A DNA stretch of 64,000 nucleotides from Allorhizobium borbori (GCF_014196535.1 NZ_JACIDU010000004.1:62001-126000); one strand, 5' to 3'. Shown: positions 1 through 8,194, numbered from the stretch's first letter. Notes: a model not told the origin generated them from the letters alone. A program made the numbers and translations.

Positions 1-918
1 GCGGCGCGTATCGGAAAGACCGATCGCGAGAATGACGAGGGCCGGCAGCAGCAGCACCGACGAGAGGTAGGCGAGCACCAGCAGCGGCGTGCGGAAATCC
101 TTGCCGCGCGTGCGAAAGTGAAGTGAGGCAAAGCCGGCGATCAGGAAGCCGGCACCGAACGCGCCGGTCACGGTCGCGCCGATCATGGCGGGAGCGCCGC
201 CGAGAAAGGTCAGCGCCACGCCACCCAGCATGATGAAGATCGCGTTGCGGTGCATGCGCAGCGAAGAGGGCATGTCCTCACGCGGACGAACGCCGCGGCC
301 GGACTGGGACACAACGCGTGTTGCGAAGTAATAGGCGGCAAACAGCATGATGAGCCACATGCCGGCCTGCATCATCGGCAGGGTGATGAGCAGCGTCTTC
401 TGCGTGCTGAGCAGAACGGCGGGATCGAGCATCATGCCGTTCGGCTGATCGGCGAAGGTCTTCGCCATGGCCTCGACGAGTCGTTCGATGAAGTCCGGGC
501 CGAAGCCGATCATTGTGCCGAGAATGATGACGGCCGCCGTTACCAGAGCGCACAGGTGCAGCAGGATGTCGGGCAGGGGGTACCAGGCAAGCTGGTCGTC
601 CGGGCCGCCGATTTCGGAAGCCGGGCGCGCCAGGTTGGCGAGATGGCTGATCCAGCAGGCCGGGACGGTAGTGAAGATGCCCATGGTCAGCGCGAACATC
701 GGCGAAATCAGAAGGCTGCCAACGATGGCGGCGACGCCGACGGCAACGGCCGCAGCGCGCAGGCCCCAACCGAGGCCGGCAATCAGAACCGGCAGGGCGG
801 ACGCGGCATAGAGAACGAAGGAAAGGGACGAACGAACGCCTGCGCCGTAGCCCAGAAGGGCGGCGGTCACGCCGGCGAGAAAGCCGGTCAGCAGCACTGT
901 CCTGTTCAGTCCGTTCAC
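1..918 (-). CDS. DUF2232 family integral membrane protein (3' end cut by window edge)
   Basis: The frame is open from a GTG at 918 to the window edge, giving 306 visible residues without a stop. An AGGAC lies about seven bases upstream of the GTG. The protein is very hydrophobic, with repeated segments of about 20 residues that look like six to eight membrane helices and few charged loops. Position just downstream of rpsF-rpsR is where alphaproteobacteria carry the DUF2232 membrane protein, usually followed by rplI, which would lie outside the window. The function is not established. The missing C-terminus prevents a length comparison. Confidence 0.75.
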   Translation of the reverse strand, partial: MNGLNRTVLLTGFLAGVTAALLGYGAGVRSSLSFVLYAASALPVLIAGLGWGLRAAAVAVGVAAIVGSLLISPMFALTMGIFTTVPACWISHLANLARPASEIGGPDDQLAWYPLPDILLHLCALVTAAVIILGTMIGFGPDFIERLVEAMAKTFADQPNGMMLDPAVLLSTQKTLLITLPMMQAGMWLIMLFAAYYFATRVVSQSGRGVRPREDMPSSLRMHRNAIFIMLGGVALTFLGGAPAMIGATVTGAFGAGFLIAGFASLHFRTRGKDFRTPLLVLAYLSSVLLLPALVILAIGLSDTRR

Positions 919-1034
919 GTTCGCTGTCCTGCATCTTGGCAGTTAGGGGCGTTACCGGCCATTGGCCGCGCCTCAACATGGGGTTTTCAGGGGATGTCCC
1001 CCGGGTTCCGATCCGCGCCCAACACGGAAGGGAT

Positions 1035-1060
1035 GCAAGGCCGCCCGGAGGCGACCTTGC
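1035..1060 (-). terminator. Hairpin between rpsR and the DUF2232 gene
   Basis: An 11-bp inverted repeat (gcaaggccgcc / ggcgaccttgc, complete if one G-U pair is allowed) with a four-base loop starts 8 nt after the rpsR stop. No T-run follows on the minus strand, so it may be a processing or attenuating structure that reduces expression of the membrane protein relative to the ribosomal proteins, not a full terminator. Confidence 0.45.
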
Positions 1061-1068
1061 AAGTCAAA

Positions 1069-1317
1069 TCAGGACATCACGTAGGGCAGCAGGCCGAGGA
1101 AGCGGGCGCGCTTGATGGCCTTGGCCAGTTCGCGCTGCTTCTTCTGCGAAACAGCCGTGATGCGGGAAGGAACGATCTTGCCACGCTCGGAAATGTAGCG
1201 CTGCAGAAGACGGATGTCCTTGTAGTCGATCTTCGGTGCGTTGGCGCCGGAGAAGGGGCAGGTCTTGCGACGGCGGTGGAACGGGCGACGAACCGGTGCG
1301 GAGGAAACTTCAGCCAT
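1069..1317 (-). CDS. rpsR: 30S ribosomal protein S18
   Basis: An 82-residue basic protein of normal S18 length, with the conserved CPF segment near residue 20, a DYKD...[12 protein letters not shown] core and the [21 protein letters not shown]-terminal stretch typical of S18. S18 binds S6 and 16S rRNA helices 22-23 in the platform of the small subunit. It lies 23 bp downstream of rpsF in the same direction, so the two partners are co-transcribed. A purine-rich AGGAG precedes the ATG at 1317. The identification is secure. Confidence 0.98.
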   Translation of the reverse strand: MAEVSSAPVRRPFHRRRKTCPFSGANAPKIDYKDIRLLQRYISERGKIVPSRITAVSQKKQRELAKAIKRARFLGLLPYVMS

Positions 1318-1340
1318 TGTCTTTAACTCCTCTTGTCAGT

Positions 1341-1775
1341 TCACGCGCGGTCTTCGCGCGGACGGCGCGGACCACGATCTTCGCGGGGGCCGCGGTCTTC
1401 GCGCGGGCCACGGTCCGGACGGTCGCCGTCGCGGCGCGGACGGTCGTCACGGTCGCGCTTCTGAAGCATGGCCGACTGGCCTTCTTCGTGGGCTTCGACA
1501 GAAACCGTCAGGTAGCGCAGGACGTCTTCGTTGATGCGCTGCTGGCGCTCCAGTTCGAAGATGGCCGCAGCCGGGGCATCGAGGTCGAGCAGGGCGTAGT
1601 GAGCCTTGCGGTTCTTCTTGATGCGGTAGGTCAGGGACTTGAGGCCCCAGTTCTCGATACGGCCAACCTTGCCGCCGAAGGATTCGACGACGCCCTTGTA
1701 CTGTTCGATGAGCGCATCGACCTGCTGGGCGGACATGTCCTGCCGAGCAAGGAAAACGTGTTCGTAGAGAGCCAT
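1341..1775 (-). CDS. rpsF: 30S ribosomal protein S6 with Arg/Asp-rich tail
   Basis: I place the start at the ATG at 1775 ([12 protein letters not shown], preceded by AAGGCAAG), not at upstream in-frame codons, because this is the usual S6 N-terminus; the product is 144 residues. Residues 1-100 carry the S6 fold, including the [16 protein letters not shown] strand that contacts S18. From about residue 107 the protein ends in a low-complexity tail of DRPRRDGD and [11 protein letters not shown] repeats. Acidic or charged S6 tails are known to vary between lineages. It leads the rpsF-rpsR unit, with a 250-nt leader upstream. Confidence 0.97.
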   Translation of the reverse strand: MALYEHVFLARQDMSAQQVDALIEQYKGVVESFGGKVGRIENWGLKSLTYRIKKNRKAHYALLDLDAPAAAIFELERQQRINEDVLRYLTVSVEAHEEGQSAMLQKRDRDDRPRRDGDRPDRGPREDRGPREDRGPRRPREDRA

Positions 1776-2032
1776 TACAGCTTGCCTTTCTTGCGTTTGA
1801 AACACCGGACTGTCCGGTATCCGTTCGCGCAACCCGATTACGGCGCCAAGCCTCAACGACTGCTCCTGGGGCTTCTGAAGGCCCGGCAAGAAAAGCGTTT
1901 TGTCCGAGACGGTCGAGAGCGGAGACACGGGAGGCCGAACCCTTTTGGTCCTGCGGTTTCTCTTTCCGAGGAAGGAAAAACCGGCCCTCCGTTCAGCCAC
2001 CAGCCGGATGACCGGGTGTTGCGAACAGCGCG
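1776..2032 (-). promoter_or_regulatory. Long 5' leader of rpsF, possible S6:S18 autoregulatory RNA
   Basis: About 250 nt separate the predicted promoter from the rpsF start. Near the start codon is a perfect short hairpin, ACCGGA-CAG-TCCGGT (1804-1818), and several other GC-rich inverted segments lie upstream. In many bacteria S6:S18 repress their own mRNA through a leader that mimics 16S helices 22-23, so this long leader could work that way. I could not confirm the conserved CCG bulge geometry by eye. Confidence 0.4.
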
Positions 2033-2060
2033 CTTATACGCATTTTCAGCGTAAAGGCAA
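2033..2060 (-). promoter_or_regulatory. Predicted promoter of rpsF-rpsR
   Basis: On the minus strand TTGCCT (2060-2055) and TATAAG (2038-2033) are separated by 16 bases, a good housekeeping sigma match. It lies just after the end of the preceding minus-strand gene, whose stop is at 2077, and is correctly oriented for rpsF. Confidence 0.55.
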
Positions 2061-2076
2061 GGGGAACCGGCAATAA

Positions 2077-3090
2077 TCAGGCGCTTTGCGGTCGCGTGAA
2101 CGACGTCACGAAGGTCGTGAGGTCCGATGCGGGTGTGGCTGCATCATGAATCATCAGCGAGCCGATGGCTGCGTTATAGGTGAAGGCATACTGCTCGGCC
2201 TCCGCCATGGCCCCGGTAAACTCGATCCTCAGGCTGTCATTGTCGTTTCCGAAGGAAAGGGTGACGACATTGCCGTCGCGCTCGATCCGCGCATCGGCGA
2301 TGTTGTAGCGTGCGGTGCCGGTTTCGGAGAAGGCGTGGATTTCGATGGCGGCATTGGTGGATAGTGTGTCCTGCCCATCGCCTATGGCGTAATAGTAGCT
2401 GGCGGCCCACTTGCCTTGATTGTCGATGATGACGGTGTCGTCGCCCTTGCCACCGGAAACGGCGTGGATCGTTCCCCGCGCGCTCAGATTGATGTGGTCG
2501 TTTCCATCGCCGCCATTGAGGGCGACCACGCTGCCCGTGTCCAGCCGGATCATGTCGTGCCCGTCTCCCCCGTCGATCGCCAAGGCATGGTAGCGGGCGG
2601 TGATGACCATCGCATCATCGCCGTTGCCGCCGGACACGCTTTTGACGGTGCCATCGCTCGAAAGCAGGATCGTGTCGTTGCCATCTCCCCCGGAAACACT
2701 GCTGATTCCTTCCCAGTAGGGCGCGCTATAGGCTTCGCTACCGCCCTCGGCGGTGGCATTGATATAGTCGTTGCCGTCACCCGCCTCGATCCCCGTGATC
2801 TTTGAAACGCTCATGCGGATCGTATCGTTGCCGTCGCCGGTCCGGGCGCTGGCCGTACTGTCGCCACCGGTGGCGGCGATGGTCAGCAGCGTGTTGCCCT
2901 TCGCATCCATGATCAGCTTGATGATCGAGGCGACGAGGGCGCCGGTATCGTTGGCCGAACTGACCTGCAAACTGCCGTTTGCGGTATAGGTGTGCTCTCC
3001 ATCCGACTGGACCGCCCGGGCATTTTCCAGCAATTGCAGCGCATGCTTGCCGGAAACGCTGACGGCGGATGAAGATGTGATGTCGATCAT
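2077..3090 (-). CDS. RTX-like calcium-binding repeat protein
   Basis: I choose the ATG at 3090 (MIDITSSSAV) over one at 3177 because the upstream stretch contains a strong inverted repeat and reads poorly as protein. The 337-residue product has seven GGxGxD-type motifs at about residues 84, 103, 134, 154, 174, 193 and 213, plus a degenerate GDGQD near 237. These resemble the Ca2+-binding turns of RTX beta-rolls, but they are spaced about 20 residues apart instead of 9. Residues 265-300 (DGNVVTLSFGNDNDSLRIE) resemble the domain that often follows such repeats. There is no N-terminal signal peptide, as expected if a type I exporter were used, but no exporter genes are nearby. Its biological role is unknown. 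Confidence 0.75.
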   Translation of the reverse strand: MIDITSSSAVSVSGKHALQLLENARAVQSDGEHTYTANGSLQVSSANDTGALVASIIKLIMDAKGNTLLTIAATGGDSTASARTGDGNDTIRMSVSKITGIEAGDGNDYINATAEGGSEAYSAPYWEGISSVSGGDGNDTILLSSDGTVKSVSGGNGDDAMVITARYHALAIDGGDGHDMIRLDTGSVVALNGGDGNDHINLSARGTIHAVSGGKGDDTVIIDNQGKWAASYYYAIGDGQDTLSTNAAIEIHAFSETGTARYNIADARIERDGNVVTLSFGNDNDSLRIEFTGAMAEAEQYAFTYNAAIGSLMIHDAATPASDLTTFVTSFTRPQSA

Positions 3091-3098
3091 GGTGCAAT

Positions 3099-3137
3099 CC
3101 CGAAAAGATAATTGTCTTGAGATGCAATCTTTTCGGG
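3099..3137 (-). repeat. 11-bp perfect inverted repeat in the RTX-like gene leader
   Basis: CCCGAAAAGAT (3099-3109) and ATCTTTTCGGG (3127-3137) form a perfect 11-bp stem with a 17-base loop, eight bases upstream of the start codon. It could be an operator or an RNA hairpin covering the ribosome binding region. I cannot tell which. Confidence 0.6.
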
Positions 3138-3169
3138 AATTATGATTTCTCTGGGTTGATGAAGAATTA

Positions 3170-3194
3170 ATGGGCAACCCTGAGGATTGCCCAT
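3170..3194 (-). terminator. Terminator-like hairpin after the aldo/keto reductase gene
   Basis: ATGGGCAA (3170-3177) and TTGCCCAT (3187-3194) form a perfect 8-bp stem, followed on the minus strand by TAATTCTT. It lies 12 bp past the reductase stop and would separate that gene from the RTX-like gene. Confidence 0.55.
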
Positions 3195-3206
3195 CATTTC
3201 AAGCTG

Positions 3207-4250
3207 TCAGATTGTCAGCGGGTGTTCGCGGTGGATCTTGGCGATCCCGGCGAGAACCTCGGCCGATAGCGTGATGTCTGCGGCACCGATATCGGTCTTC
3301 AACTGTTCCATCGTCGTGGCGCCGATGATGGTGGAGGTGTTGAACGGACGCGTCAGGCAGAAGGCCAGCGCCATCTGTGTGAGGTCGAGGCCGTGCTGCT
3401 TCGCCAGCGCCGCATACAGCGCCACCGCCGGTTCCTGCAACGGCTGGAGGCGTCCACCGAGATCGCCGTTGATCGTTGCGCGTGAACCGGCCGGCTTCGC
3501 GCCGTTCAGGTATTTGCCGGTGAGAATGCCGGCGGCGAGCGGCGAGTAGGGCAGGAGGCCGACATCCTCATGATGGGCGACTTCGGCGAGGTCGAGATCG
3601 AAGGTACGGTAGAGGAGGTTGTATTCGTTCTGGATGGAGGCGACGCGCGGCAGGCCCTTTTCTTCCGCAAGGCGCAGATATTGCAGCGTGCCCCAGGCGC
3701 TTTCATTCGACAGGCCGATATGGCGGATCTTGCCGGCCTTCACCGCTTCGCCGAGCGTCGTCAGCACGATCTCGATATCGAGCTTTGCCTTTTCCTTGTC
3801 CTGCTTGAAGGCGTCGAAATTCCAGGAGTTGCGGAAATGGTAGGTGCCACGGTTCGGCCAGTGGACCTGATAGAGGTCGATATAATCGGTCTTGAGGCGC
3901 TTCAGGCTGGCATCGAGCGCCGCGCGGATGCCGTCCGGGTCCATTGGGCGACCGTCGCGGATATAGGCGCGGCCCGGACCGGCAACCTTGGAAGCCAGAA
4001 TGACCTCGCTGCGGTTGTTGCGGGCCTTGAACCAGTTGCCGATGATGGTTTCCGTATCGCCATAGGTATCGAGTGAAAGCGGCGTCGTGGGGTAGAGTTC
4101 GGCCGTATCGAAGAAGTTGACGCCGTGTGCCAGCGCGTAATCCATCTGTTCGAAGGCTTCCGCCTCGGTGTTCTGGGTACCCCAGGTCATCGTGCCCAGG
4201 CAGATTTCGGACACGGTAAGGCCTGTGCGGCCAAGCGGGTGGTATTTCAT
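3207..4250 (-). CDS. Aldo/keto reductase (Tas-like)
   Basis: A 347-residue NADP(H)-dependent aldo/keto reductase with a (beta/alpha)8 fold, starting MKYHPLGRTGLTVSEICLGT. The catalytic tetrad is visible: Asp48 and Tyr53 (in FFDTAELYP), Lys88 (ILASKV) and His130 (YQVHWPNR). Length, the long insertion after Tyr53 and the ending LTI resemble E. coli Tas. Its in vivo substrate cannot be deduced. It is transcribed alone, divergently from fabD, and ends at a hairpin. Confidence 0.92.
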   Translation of the reverse strand: MKYHPLGRTGLTVSEICLGTMTWGTQNTEAEAFEQMDYALAHGVNFFDTAELYPTTPLSLDTYGDTETIIGNWFKARNNRSEVILASKVAGPGRAYIRDGRPMDPDGIRAALDASLKRLKTDYIDLYQVHWPNRGTYHFRNSWNFDAFKQDKEKAKLDIEIVLTTLGEAVKAGKIRHIGLSNESAWGTLQYLRLAEEKGLPRVASIQNEYNLLYRTFDLDLAEVAHHEDVGLLPYSPLAAGILTGKYLNGAKPAGSRATINGDLGGRLQPLQEPAVALYAALAKQHGLDLTQMALAFCLTRPFNTSTIIGATTMEQLKTDIGAADITLSAEVLAGIAKIHREHPLTI

Positions 4251-4400
4251 GGGAAAGGCTCCGGGGGAAAGCAGAGGGGTTTTGCAGTGCCGCAAATTTA
4301 ATGCGGAATCGCCGGGGCGCAAGCAGGATTGCCCCAAATTTATCAACCATCGAAAAATGCCTGTTTCCCGTGCTTCTTGCAGCCTTTACCGGCCTTTCTA

Positions 4401-4430
4401 TTGACTTGACGCTTGAGAATGTGAATGGAA
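4401..4430 (+). promoter_or_regulatory. Weak candidate promoter for fabD-fabG
   Basis: Two overlapping -35-like boxes, TTGACT (4401) and TTGACG (4406), lie 51-61 bp before the fabD start. No convincing -10 box follows, so this is only a tentative location in the 211-bp divergent gap. Confidence 0.3.
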
Positions 4431-4461
4431 AGAAAAAATTAACGGGAAGGGACGAACCCCA

Positions 4462-5406
4462 ATGAGCGTGGCATTCACATTTCCTGGGCAGGGCAGTCAG
4501 GCCGTCGGCATGGGCCGCGAACTGGCCGACAACTTCGCCGAGGCGCGAGCCGTATTCGATGAAGTGGACGAGGCGCTTGGCGAAAAGCTCTCGGACACGA
4601 TGTGGAACGGGCCGGAAGACGAGCTGACGCTGACGGCCAACGCCCAGCCGGCGCTGATGGCCGTTTCGGTTGCGACCATCCGTGTGCTCGAGGCGCGCGG
4701 CTTCAGCCTCAATGACAAGGTGTCCTTCGTTGCCGGTCACTCGCTTGGCGAGTATTCCGCGCTCTGTGCCGCCGGCACCTTCTCGCTGGCCGATACGGCC
4801 CGGTTGCTGCGCATTCGCGGCAATGCCATGCAGGCTGCCGTTCCGGTGGGTGAAGGCGCCATGGCCGCCATCATCGGCCTTGAGGCGGATGTGGTCGAAG
4901 CCGTCTGCGCCGAAGCCGCAGAACTCGGCGCTGCCCAGATCGCCAATGATAATGGCGGCGGCCAGCTCGTGATCTCCGGCTCGAAGGCCGCGATTGAAAA
5001 GGCCGCGGCCCTTGCTTCCGAAAAGGGCGCCAAGCGCGCGCTGATGCTGCCGGTTTCCGCTCCCTTCCATTCCGCCCTGATGGGCCCAGCTGCCGAAGCC
5101 ATGGCCGAAGCGCTGGCCAAGGTCGAGGCGAAGAACCCGGTCGTGCCGGTCGTCGCCAATGTGCGGGCGGCGCCGGTCAGCGACGCAGAGACCATCGTCA
5201 AGCTTCTGGTCGAGCAGGTCACGGGCCGCGTCCGCTGGCGCGAAACCGTTGAATGGTTCGCAGAAAACGGTGTGACCACGCTTTATGAAATCGGCACCGG
5301 CAAGGTGCTGACCGGCCTTGCCAAGCGCATCGACAAGCGCGTCGCCGGCGTCGCCGTAAACACGGCCGCCGACATTGATGCGGCGCTCGCTGCGCTGAAC
5401 GGCTGA
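4462..5406 (+). CDS. fabD: Malonyl-CoA:ACP S-malonyltransferase
   Basis: This 314-residue protein transfers malonyl from CoA to acyl carrier protein, supplying extender units for type II fatty-acid synthesis. The opening FTFPGQGSQAVGMG, the nucleophile elbow GHSLGEYSA (Ser94) and the catalytic His203 in SAPFHSALM are all present. The ATG at 4462 follows a GGGAAGGGA ribosome site. fabG starts 28 bp downstream in the same direction, so the two are probably one transcript. Confidence 0.97.
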   Translation: MSVAFTFPGQGSQAVGMGRELADNFAEARAVFDEVDEALGEKLSDTMWNGPEDELTLTANAQPALMAVSVATIRVLEARGFSLNDKVSFVAGHSLGEYSALCAAGTFSLADTARLLRIRGNAMQAAVPVGEGAMAAIIGLEADVVEAVCAEAAELGAAQIANDNGGGQLVISGSKAAIEKAAALASEKGAKRALMLPVSAPFHSALMGPAAEAMAEALAKVEAKNPVVPVVANVRAAPVSDAETIVKLLVEQVTGRVRWRETVEWFAENGVTTLYEIGTGKVLTGLAKRIDKRVAGVAVNTAADIDAALAALNG

Positions 5407-5434
5407 ACCCGAATTTAAAGGAAGGAACAGGACA

Positions 5435-6172
5435 ATGTTCGATTTGACCGGCCGCAAGGCACTGGTGACGGGCGCAACCGGCGGCATCGGCGAGGAAATC
5501 GCCCGGGCGCTGCACGCTCGCGGCGCAACCGTCGGCCTGCACGGCACACGCAAGGAAAAGCTGGAGGCGCTGGCCGCCGAACTCGGCGAGCGCGTCTTTA
5601 TCTTTCCCGCGAACCTTTCGGATCGTGATGAGGTCAAGGCGCTCGGTCAGAAGGCCGAGGCCGAAATGGGCGGTGTCGACATTCTCGTCAACAATGCCGG
5701 CATCACCAGGGACGGTCTTTTCGTGCGCATGAGCGACGAGGACTGGGATGCGGTGATCGAGGTCAACCTGACGGCGGTGTTCCGCCTGACGCGCGAACTG
5801 ACGCACGCCATGATGAGGCGCCGCTATGGCCGCATCATCAACATCACCTCGGTGGTCGGCGTTACCGGCAATCCCGGCCAGGCCAACTACTGCGCATCCA
5901 AGGCGGGCATGATCGGCTTCTCGAAGTCGCTGGCGCAGGAAATCGCCAGCCGCAACGTGACCGTCAACTGCGTCGCCCCCGGCTTTATCGAGTCGGCCAT
6001 GACTGGCAAGCTGAACGACAAGCAGAAGGATGGCATTCTCGGCTCCATCCCGATGAAGCGCATGGGCACCGGCGCGGAGATTGCTTCCGCCGTTCTCTAT
6101 CTCGCCTCCTCGGAAGCAAGCTACGTCACCGGACAGACGCTGCATGTCAACGGCGGCATGGCGATGATCTGA
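5435..6172 (+). CDS. fabG: 3-oxoacyl-ACP reductase
   Basis: A 245-residue short-chain dehydrogenase performing the NADPH-dependent keto reduction of fatty-acid elongation. The Rossmann motif TGATGGIG (residues 12-19), NNAG (86-89) and the tetrad Asn111, Ser139, Tyr152, Lys156 (NYCASK) are intact, and the protein ends HVNGGMAMI as FabG does. An AAGGAAGGA precedes the ATG. It sits between fabD and acpP, which argues for the biosynthetic FabG and not one of the many paralogous SDRs. Confidence 0.97.
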   Translation: MFDLTGRKALVTGATGGIGEEIARALHARGATVGLHGTRKEKLEALAAELGERVFIFPANLSDRDEVKALGQKAEAEMGGVDILVNNAGITRDGLFVRMSDEDWDAVIEVNLTAVFRLTRELTHAMMRRRYGRIINITSVVGVTGNPGQANYCASKAGMIGFSKSLAQEIASRNVTVNCVAPGFIESAMTGKLNDKQKDGILGSIPMKRMGTGAEIASAVLYLASSEASYVTGQTLHVNGGMAMI

Positions 6173-6178
6173 TTGGTT

Positions 6179-6211
6179 GAAGGGCGTTTGACCTGTGTTC
6201 AACCGCCCTTC
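6179..6211 (+). terminator. Hairpin after fabG
   Basis: GAAGGGCG (6179-6186) and CGCCCTTC (6204-6211) pair perfectly. No clear T-run follows, so this may be a weak or Rho-assisted stop. The rest of the 281-bp fabG-acpP gap holds a small CTTAA/TTAAG inverted repeat near 6250 and presumably the acpP promoter, which I could not place. Confidence 0.45.
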
Positions 6212-6453
6212 ACCAGTGTTCAGGGCGATTTTCAGGCTTTGCGGCGGGCTTAAACCATGTTAAGCGGGCCGAGACTGACATCAGTCGCCCCTGAAAAAGA
6301 GGGAGGGTACGCCTCGACGGCGGTCCCGTTCTTGCAGCGGGGTTGAGCGGGGGGTACCTGTGGAAAGGACGACTGTTCTTTTCTCGGTTCAACCAGGGTC
6401 CGGGGTGACTGTGTGTCTCCCGGGGAATGAAGTTAACGGTCGAGGAAACCGAC

Positions 6454-6690
6454 ATGAGCGATATCGCAGAACGCGTTAAGAAAATTGTTATTGACCATCT
6501 TGGTGTGGACGCCGACAAGGTTGTCGAAGGCGCGAGCTTCATCGACGATCTGGGCGCGGACTCGCTCGACACCGTCGAACTGGTCATGGCCTTCGAAGAA
6601 GAGTTCGGCGTTGAAATCCCGGACGACGCTGCTGACTCGATCCTCACGGTTGGCGACGCCGTGAAGTTCATCGAAAAGGCTCAGGCCTGA
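6454..6690 (+). CDS. acpP: Acyl carrier protein
   Basis: A 78-residue acidic protein starting [20 protein letters not shown], with the phosphopantetheine attachment motif GADSLD (Ser37). It carries growing acyl chains between the Fab enzymes. I choose the ATG at 6454, preceded by GAGGAAACC, over the in-frame ATG at 6427 because it gives the canonical ACP N-terminus and length. A short terminator-like hairpin follows at once, consistent with a separate abundant transcript. Confidence 0.98.
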   Translation: MSDIAERVKKIVIDHLGVDADKVVEGASFIDDLGADSLDTVELVMAFEEEFGVEIPDDAADSILTVGDAVKFIEKAQA

Positions 6691-6709
6691 TTCCCATCAG
6701 GTTCGTTTT
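6686..6709 (+). terminator. Short terminator after acpP
   Basis: CCTGAT-TCCC-ATCAGG (6686-6701) overlaps the acpP stop and is followed by TTCGTTTTC. The stem is only 6 bp, so read-through to fabF is likely. Confidence 0.5.
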
Positions 6710-6786
6710 CGAGTGTGAACCGGCGGGCGGCCATAGCTGCTTCGCCGCGTTCCTCGGAAAATCTTATCACGTTGAAAATTCAGCCT

Positions 6787-6813
6787 GCCAGTCCGCTTGT
6801 GAGTGTGACTGGC
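6787..6813. repeat. Inverted repeat in the acpP-fabF gap
   Basis: GCCAGTC (6787-6793) and GACTGGC (6807-6813) form a perfect 7-bp inverted repeat about 85 bp before fabF. It could be an operator or a leader hairpin. No family assignment is possible. Confidence 0.35.
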
Positions 6814-6896
6814 GTGCCAATATGTCAAATTCCCTGTGGCGCGCGGTGGCGTGAAACAGAGCAATAGCCAAGAAAAGTTTCGGGAGGTCGCGGACG

Positions 6897-8159
6897 ATGA
6901 GACGTGTCGTTATCACCGGTATCGGCATGGTGTCCCCGCTTGGGGCAGGCGCCGAGATTACCTGGTCCCGTTTGCTGGCAGGTGGCAATGCCGCCCGCCG
7001 CGTTACCGAATTCGAAGTCGATGACCTCCCCGCCAAGATCGCCTGCCGCCTGCCGTTCGGCGATGGCACGGACGGCACCTTCAATGCCGACCAGTGGGTC
7101 GATCCCAAGGAACAGCGCAAGGTCGATCCGTTCATCGTTTATGGCATGGCCGCTGCCGACATGGCGCTGGCCGATGCCGACTGGCACCCCAAGACGGATG
7201 AGGACCAGATCGCCACGGGCGTGATGATCGGTTCGGGTATCGGTGGTCTGGAAGGTATCGTCGAGGCCGGCTACACGCTGCGCGACAAGGGCCCGCGCCG
7301 CATTTCGCCCTTCTTCATTCCGGGACGTCTCATCAACCTTGTTTCCGGGCAGGTGTCGATCCGTCACAAGCTGCGCGGTCCGAACCATGCCGTCGTTACG
7401 GCCTGTTCGACGGGCGCGCACGCCATTGGCGATGCCAGCCGCCTGATCGCGCTTGGCGACGCCGATGTGATGGTCGCCGGCGGTGCAGAATCGCCGATCT
7501 GCCGCATCTCGCTCGCCGGCTTTGCCGCCTGCAAGGCGCTCTCCACCCAGCACAACGACAATCCGCAGATGGCGTCGCGTCCCTATGATCGCGACCGTGA
7601 TGGTTTCGTCATGGGCGAAGGTGCTGGCATCGTCGTTCTCGAAGAGCTTGAGCATGCCAAGGCGCGCGGCGCGAAGATCTATGCCGAAGTGGTCGGTTAC
7701 GGTCTGTCCGGCGATGCGCACCACATCACCGCTCCGAGCGAGGATGGCGACGGTGCCTATCGCTGCATGGCTATGGCGCTGAAGCGCGCTGGCCTTGGCG
7801 CATCCGATGTCGATTACGTCAACGCGCATGGCACATCGACCATGGCAGACACGATCGAACTCGGTGCGGTCGAGCGGCTTGTTGGCGAATCCGCATCGCG
7901 GGTGTCCATGTCGTCCACCAAGTCGGCCATCGGTCACCTGCTCGGTGCAGCGGGCGCGGTCGAAGCGATCTTCGCGACACTCGCCATCCGTGACAACATC
8001 GTGCCGCCGACGCTGAACCTCGACAATCCCGACGTCGACACCAGGATCGACCTCGTGCCCCACGTTGCCCGCAAGCGGGAAGTCAATGTGGCGGTGTCGA
8101 ACTCCTTCGGCTTCGGGGGCACCAATGCTTCCGTGGTCATGAAGCGCTACGAAGGCTGA
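6897..8159 (+). CDS. fabF: Beta-ketoacyl-ACP synthase II
   Basis: A 420-residue thiolase-fold condensing enzyme that elongates acyl-ACP with malonyl-ACP. The catalytic Cys170 (VVTACSTGAH), His311 (NAHGTST), Lys342 and His347 (TKSAIGHLLGAAG) and the C-terminal GFGGTNAS loop are intact. The start at 6897 has a GGGAGG just upstream. Its place after acpP is the usual one for FabF. Some rhizobia carry several KAS paralogues, but length and position favour FabF. Confidence 0.96.
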   Translation: MRRVVITGIGMVSPLGAGAEITWSRLLAGGNAARRVTEFEVDDLPAKIACRLPFGDGTDGTFNADQWVDPKEQRKVDPFIVYGMAAADMALADADWHPKTDEDQIATGVMIGSGIGGLEGIVEAGYTLRDKGPRRISPFFIPGRLINLVSGQVSIRHKLRGPNHAVVTACSTGAHAIGDASRLIALGDADVMVAGGAESPICRISLAGFAACKALSTQHNDNPQMASRPYDRDRDGFVMGEGAGIVVLEELEHAKARGAKIYAEVVGYGLSGDAHHITAPSEDGDGAYRCMAMALKRAGLGASDVDYVNAHGTSTMADTIELGAVERLVGESASRVSMSSTKSAIGHLLGAAGAVEAIFATLAIRDNIVPPTLNLDNPDVDTRIDLVPHVARKREVNVAVSNSFGFGGTNASVVMKRYEG

Positions 8160-8170
8160 AAGCCCGATCG

Positions 8171-8194
8171 TGCCGGTCGGGAACCCGGCCGGCA
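8171..8194 (+). terminator. Strong GC-rich hairpin after fabF
   Basis: TGCCGGTCGGG-AA-CCCGGCCGGCA is an 11-bp stem with one G-U pair and a two-base loop, starting 12 bp past the fabF stop. It lacks a T-run. The remaining ~200 bp before mltG show no other clear element. Confidence 0.45.

Noticed and set aside
3703-5637. Minus-strand open frame of 644 residues across fabD and the aldo/keto reductase
   Set aside because: It overlaps two well-supported genes in other frames and has no domain of its own; a frame artefact of high GC.
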